DNA of 10,977 nucleotides, from assembly GCA_030917205.1 (NCBI GenBank), contig JAUPVE010000015.1, positions 1-10,977 on the forward strand. Reading direction: 5' to 3'. This DNA is from Patescibacteria group bacterium (GTDB lineage Bacteria; Patescibacteriota; Patescibacteriia; UBA1558; GWA2-36-10). Below the pieces are notes generated by a model. The model searched no databases and was not told the origin of the DNA. It saw only the letters and a list, made by a program, of their open reading frames with translations. The stretch's first letter is position 1; the number at the start of each line of letters is the position of its first letter. This document shows, in pieces, positions 7,493 to 10,977 of the stretch. A program made the position numbers and the translations under genes.

Positions 7493-8557
7493 TTATTTGA
7501 AATTCTGTTTAAATACTTGAGGATTCTCAGCTACTTTCATAGCATCCTCTGGATTGACCTCGCCAGCTTTGACTAGGTCAGACAGCGATTTATCAAAATA
7601 GACCATACCCTCTTCACGCGAAGTCTGCATGATACTGCTCAGCTGATACAGATGACTATCTTTGATACTAGAGCGGACAGCCGGAGTATTGGTCAAGACT
7701 TCGCAAGCCAAACGCAAACCACCGCCCACTCGTGGCAACAAGCGCTGACCGATGGCTACCAACAAAACTTCGGCCAAAAGATTCTGCCCCCAAGCCTTTT
7801 TGGCAGCTGACAAATTGCTGATAAAACGATCAAGGCTAGAGATGATGGACTCTGTCTCCATGACGATGATGACTAGCTTCCCACTCTCTACTAGCTCCAA
7901 AGCTGATTCTTCTATACCCTCCTCAGTCATCGAACCAATCATCACTACATCGACATCCTCTTCTTTGATAGCTTGAAGACCTTTGATATAGCTAGGAGTA
8001 TCGCGGCCGACCTGACGCTGCTCAATGATTGATTGGTTGTTGATAAATAAATATTCGATAGGATTTTCCAAAGTCTGGATGTGGAGGCCGCGATTGTGAT
8101 TCAAAGTTTCTATGAGAGAGGCAGCGGTAGTAGTCCGTCCACTACCAAAGGGACCAGTGATGATAATCAGACCAGAATCTTTGGTCAAATTTTGAGTAAC
8201 AGCCTGCGGTATGCCTAGATCTTTTGGTGAAAGAATAAAAGGTGGTATAACGCGAAAAGACAAAGCCAAAAATCCTTTTTGATAAAAAACTTTAGCCCTG
8301 TATCTAGCGCGATCATTCCAAGTATAAACTACCAAAACTTCTCGCTCTGTAGTCAAACGAGCTAAATCATCTTTAGTCAAAAATGATTCAGCCAAACCAT
8401 TGATGATATCCGGCGTCATGATTTGCTCTTCGGAGATAGTCACCAACTTGCCATCAATGCGTAAAACAGGATTATTACCAGCCACAAGATGCACGTCTGT
8501 GGCTTTGCGCTCAGAAGCAATATTTAATATTTTGTTGATTAATAAGGTGTCCGTCAT
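7493..8557 (-). CDS. pilT: PilT-family protein with degenerate ATPase motifs (probable pseudo-ATPase)
   Basis: PilT normally hydrolyses ATP to retract pili. This 354-residue protein matches it over its full length: the N-terminal ATDVHLVAGNNPVLRIDG (19-36), the FRVIPP segment (101-106), EQRQVGRDT (179-187), the late TPAVRSSIKDSHLYQL (291-306) and EEGMVYFDKSLSDLV. The catalytic residues are changed, however. Walker A is GPFGSGRTT (135-143) with Arg141 for the essential Lys. The Asp box reads TLENPIEY (N for D). Walker B reads VVMIGSMTE, with Ser209 for the Glu of GEMRD. In the His box both histidines are gone (Lys227 and Glu234 in GKLVIIVMET). The frame is intact, so this is a maintained gene, not debris. 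I infer loss or strong reduction of ATP hydrolysis and a regulatory or structural role. Confidence 0.88.
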   Translation of the reverse strand: MTDTLLINKILNIASERKATDVHLVAGNNPVLRIDGKLVTISEEQIMTPDIINGLAESFLTKDDLARLTTEREVLVVYTWNDRARYRAKVFYQKGFLALSFRVIPPFILSPKDLGIPQAVTQNLTKDSGLIIITGPFGSGRTTTAASLIETLNHNRGLHIQTLENPIEYLFINNQSIIEQRQVGRDTPSYIKGLQAIKEEDVDVVMIGSMTEEGIEESALELVESGKLVIIVMETESIISSLDRFISNLSAAKKAWGQNLLAEVLLVAIGQRLLPRVGGGLRLACEVLTNTPAVRSSIKDSHLYQLSSIMQTSREEGMVYFDKSLSDLVKAGEVNPEDAMKVAENPQVFKQNFK

Positions 8558-8559
8558 GC

Positions 8560-8940
8560 TTAATTATTTTTGTCTAAAATCCTTTTTATTTTACTGACTA
8601 CTTCAGAAGGTACAAAATGAGCTTTGATCAGATAGTCAGCCGCTCCTAGAGAAAAGCATTGATCAATATGTTCTTTTTCAGAATAATTGGTCAAAACTAT
8701 GACTGGCACAGAGCTTGTTTCTTGGCTAGCTTTGAGATTTTTCAAAACTTCAAAACCGTCCATTTCTGGCAACTTCAAATCCAAAAGTATCAAATCTGGT
8801 AAATCTTTGGCAACGACTTTCAAGGCCTGCACACCGGTGGTAGCTTGTAAGACTTTATAATTTTCTAAATTTAATTTGGTGGCGTACATTGATAATAAGA
8901 AATTATCATCCTCTACTACTAAGATTATTTTCTGTTCCAT
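8560..8940 (-). CDS. Stand-alone CheY-like response-regulator receiver
   Basis: A 126-residue receiver domain with no output domain. The acidic pocket D11/D12, phospho-acceptor D54 (LLDLKLPEMDG), T84 (VLTNYSE) and K106 (ADYLIKA) are all present, so it should be phosphorylatable. It lies between pilB and the pilT-like gene, with gaps of 15 and 2 nt, and is therefore produced with the pilus motor. In twitching bacteria PilG and PilH are single-domain receivers that steer PilB and PilT activity. By analogy this one may gate extension or act through the pilT-like protein. No histidine kinase is in the window, so its partner is unknown. Confidence 0.93.
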   Translation of the reverse strand: MEQKIILVVEDDNFLLSMYATKLNLENYKVLQATTGVQALKVVAKDLPDLILLDLKLPEMDGFEVLKNLKASQETSSVPVIVLTNYSEKEHIDQCFSLGAADYLIKAHFVPSEVVSKIKRILDKNN

Positions 8941-8955
8941 AAAAATTCTTTAATA

Positions 8956-10692
8956 TTAAGATTTACTGACCCGCATGACTTCTTCTATTGTTGTCCAACC
9001 CAAGGCTACCTTGATCAAACCATCTTGCTGCATGGAGATAAAATGTTGCTTGGCTAGCTCCGCTTCAGCTTGATGCCTATCAAAACCCTTGGCTACTACT
9101 TCTTGTAATTCGCGTTTGATTTCTATTGCTTCGACAATTGATAAACGCCCCTTATAGCCAGTCTGACTACAATTGACGCAACCAACAGATTTATAAAATT
9201 TGATATTATCCAAATGAAAATCACTATAATAAGCTTCTTTTGGAATCTTACTCAATTCTTCAGTCACCTGAGCTTTGAGCTCAGCAGGCAAATCAGTTTC
9301 TACTTTACAGCTATTACAGAGCTTCCTGACCAAACGCTGGGCTACTACTGCATTCAAGGTGTTGGCCAATAAAAATGGCTCGACTTTCATATCAAACAGA
9401 CGTGGTATAGCTCCCATGGCGTCATTGGTATGTAGGGTAGTCAGCACTGAGTGTCCAGTAAGACTGGCGTGGATAGCAAGCTCAGCTGTTTCATTGTCAC
9501 GGATTTCACCAACCATGATAATATCTGGATCTTGACGCAGTAAAGAGCGTAAACCAGTAGCAAAAGTAAAATTGACCTCTGGCTTGATCTGCGCTTGATT
9601 GACTCCTGGGATATAGTACTCTACTGGATCTTCTAGAGTGGCGATATTGATTTCATCTTTGTTTAAGAAACTCAAGCCAGCATAAAGAGTAGTTGATTTT
9701 CCGCTACCTGTCGGGCCTGTGACCAAAAACAAGCCATGAGGCTGATTAATAGCCTCAAAAACTATTTTGGATTGCAAACCAAAAAATCCTAAATCCGCAA
9801 AAGTTGGGGCTTTATCAGGAGTTTCTAATAGTCTCATCACGACTTTTTCTTGACCCATCAGTGGCAAAGTAGAAACACGAATATCTATTTCTTTATTATG
9901 GACATTGAGACGAATACGACCATCTTGTGGTATGCGTGTCTCATCAATTTTCAAATTGGCCATGACTTTGATACGAGAAATCAAAGCAGCGTGTACATAA
10001 ATAGGCAAGACAATAGTGGTGTGCAAAATACCATCGATTCTATATCTCACTTTACTCTGTTTACCGACTGGCTCGATATGGATATCCGAAGCTCGCCCCT
10101 CAATAGCATGCCTCAAGACAACCGAAACTATTTTGGATACTGGCGCACTTTTGACTACATCAGAGCTATCAGTTTGGACAGCCATCTCGTTGCCCATAGA
10201 GCCAAATATTTCTTCGGCTGTGCCCAGTGCCTCACCCACTTCTTGACCCAAAGTTTCGTATTGCTTGATAGCACTACGATAGCTATCTTGAGAAATGATA
10301 AAATATTTGACGCCATACTGTTTTTTGCGAGCCAAAAAATTCAGCGCTTCGACAGCTTTGAGATCGGTCGGATCGACTAGACCAGCCAAAAGACTCTCAC
10401 CTTCTCGACCAAAAACTACCATATGATAGTTGTCGGCCAAATCCTGAGGCAAAATATTCAAAATCTCTGACTCAATCACCGTACCCATCAAAGTCCGGTA
10501 TTCTAAGCCGTAGTAGATACCCTTGGCCTGAGTCCAATCCTCTTCTGAGAGTATGACTAACTGTTTGATAGCACCTTCCAAATCAGTAAAAGAAGCGAAT
10601 TGTTTATTAGACAATTCGTTGCGTTGGGTTTCGGAAATAAATTTATTACTAAGCAACCAAGCCAGTAGTTTTTCTGATTCTTTTTTTATCAT
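8956..10692 (-). CDS. pilB: Type IV pilus extension ATPase PilB
   Basis: A hexameric cytoplasmic ATPase that powers pilin assembly. At 578 residues it is full-length. The N-terminal GspE/MshEN-type region is at about 1-150, then ASDIHIEP (201-208), Walker A GPTGSGKST (326-334), the Asp box TLEDPVEYY, Walker B with LRQDPDIIMVGEIRD (385-399, catalytic Glu396) and the His box HASLTGHSVLTTLHTND (408-424). A zinc-binding tetracysteine is C459/C462 and C505/C508. Every catalytic motif is intact, so this is the only recognisably active pilus ATPase in the window. The ATG overlaps the preceding TGA (ATGA), and GAGGT lies 6 nt upstream. Confidence 0.97.
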   Translation of the reverse strand: MIKKESEKLLAWLLSNKFISETQRNELSNKQFASFTDLEGAIKQLVILSEEDWTQAKGIYYGLEYRTLMGTVIESEILNILPQDLADNYHMVVFGREGESLLAGLVDPTDLKAVEALNFLARKKQYGVKYFIISQDSYRSAIKQYETLGQEVGEALGTAEEIFGSMGNEMAVQTDSSDVVKSAPVSKIVSVVLRHAIEGRASDIHIEPVGKQSKVRYRIDGILHTTIVLPIYVHAALISRIKVMANLKIDETRIPQDGRIRLNVHNKEIDIRVSTLPLMGQEKVVMRLLETPDKAPTFADLGFFGLQSKIVFEAINQPHGLFLVTGPTGSGKSTTLYAGLSFLNKDEINIATLEDPVEYYIPGVNQAQIKPEVNFTFATGLRSLLRQDPDIIMVGEIRDNETAELAIHASLTGHSVLTTLHTNDAMGAIPRLFDMKVEPFLLANTLNAVVAQRLVRKLCNSCKVETDLPAELKAQVTEELSKIPKEAYYSDFHLDNIKFYKSVGCVNCSQTGYKGRLSIVEAIEIKRELQEVVAKGFDRHQAEAELAKQHFISMQQDGLIKVALGWTTIEEVMRVSKS

Positions 10693-10977
10693 GGCTGGAC
10701 CTCAACTTTTGGTTTATTAAATGGCTCAGGGTTTCCTACTCCTTCGCTAGTGTTGATATCTACATTGATACCTTGTAGCTCTTTGTACTGCTCGCTATTT
10801 AATAAATTATCCAATGATTTATTACGCACAAAATTATTCAAATTTTCTTCCGTAATACTTTTTTCCTTGACTACTTCAGTTCTTTGCGTGTCGACTGGCT
10901 TTATTTGTAGTACCGCTCTATCCCAAACTTCAGTGATAGAAATATTTTTTTGTTGTAAATATACAAAAAATGCGGCT
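10689..10977 (-). CDS. C-terminal 95 residues of an unidentified pilus-operon protein (5' end beyond window)
   Basis: The frame is open from the window edge to a TGA overlapping the pilB ATG by four bases, so it belongs to the same operon. The visible part opens with AAFFVYLQQ, possibly the end of a membrane segment, and continues as a hydrophilic, Asn/Glu/Lys-rich tail. The ending (LDNLLNSEQYKEL, then GVGNPEPF) recalls the NPxPF-type ending of conserved small proteins next to pilB in Patescibacteria; this is from memory, not a search. PilM, PilN and PilO are expected in this part of the operon, but I see no specific match. It contains no cysteine. Confidence 0.75.
   Translation of the reverse strand, partial: AAFFVYLQQKNISITEVWDRAVLQIKPVDTQRTEVVKEKSITEENLNNFVRNKSLDNLLNSEQYKELQGINVDINTSEGVGNPEPFNKPKVEVQP
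10699..10703 (-). promoter_or_regulatory. Ribosome binding site of pilB
   Basis: GAGGT lies 6 nt before the pilB ATG at 10692, inside the last codons of the upstream gene. With the ATGA overlap it indicates both direct initiation and translational coupling. It is one of only two clear Shine-Dalgarno elements in the window. Confidence 0.7.

Noticed and set aside
7493..8557. PilT motif losses explained by frameshift or sequencing error
   Set aside because: The substitutions are scattered single-residue changes in one continuous frame, with conserved PilT sequence between and after them, so a frameshift cannot produce them.

Overview
The window is a compact, single-strand (all minus) type IV pilus (T4P) assembly locus from an AT-rich bacterium. 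TGA serves as an ordinary stop codon and intergenic gaps are mostly 1-15 nt. Clear Shine-Dalgarno sequences precede only two genes. The gene order (pilB, a CheY-like receiver, a pilT-like gene, pilC, pilins, pilD, minor pseudopilins) and the C-terminal NPxPF-like end of the first partial gene recall Candidate Phyla Radiation / Patescibacteria genomes. That placement is from memory of such operons and was not tested by search.

Read in the direction of transcription (high to low coordinates), four likely transcription units appear. (1) 10977-6276: the tail of an unidentified protein, PilB extension ATPase, a stand-alone response-regulator receiver, a PilT-family protein with degraded ATPase motifs, and the PilC platform protein. 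(2) 6271-5674: a major-type pilin with its own extended -10 promoter, a leader of about 100 nt with a hairpin, a strong Shine-Dalgarno, and a Rho-independent terminator. (3) 5670-4728: a second six-cysteine pilin with a promoter almost abutting its start codon, then a pilin-like membrane protein lacking a prepilin peptidase site, closed by a terminator formed by one half of a REP-like inverted repeat. (4) 4653-1: PilD prepilin peptidase from a probably leaderless transcript, then four minor pseudopilins that map in order onto the GspH/I/J/K (FimT/PilV/PilW/PilX) tip complex, then the start of NAD-dependent DNA ligase ligA, which runs off the window.

Together these genes encode most of a pilus machine: the assembly motor (PilB) and platform (PilC), the processing peptidase (PilD), structural pilins and a tip-priming complex. 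PilM/N/O and a secretin are not in view. No gene in the window encodes a recognisably active retraction ATPase.

The most unusual points are these: the PilT homologue has lost the Walker A lysine, the Walker B glutamate and both His-box histidines; the FimT/GspH-like pseudopilin carries a 16-cysteine tail with DUF4215-like repeats; and the 5' end of the PilV-like gene carries a degenerate second prepilin signal embedded in four alternating inverted-repeat segments. No RNA genes, CRISPR arrays, insertion sequences or plus-strand genes could be supported. No gene-free stretch exceeds 150 bases.
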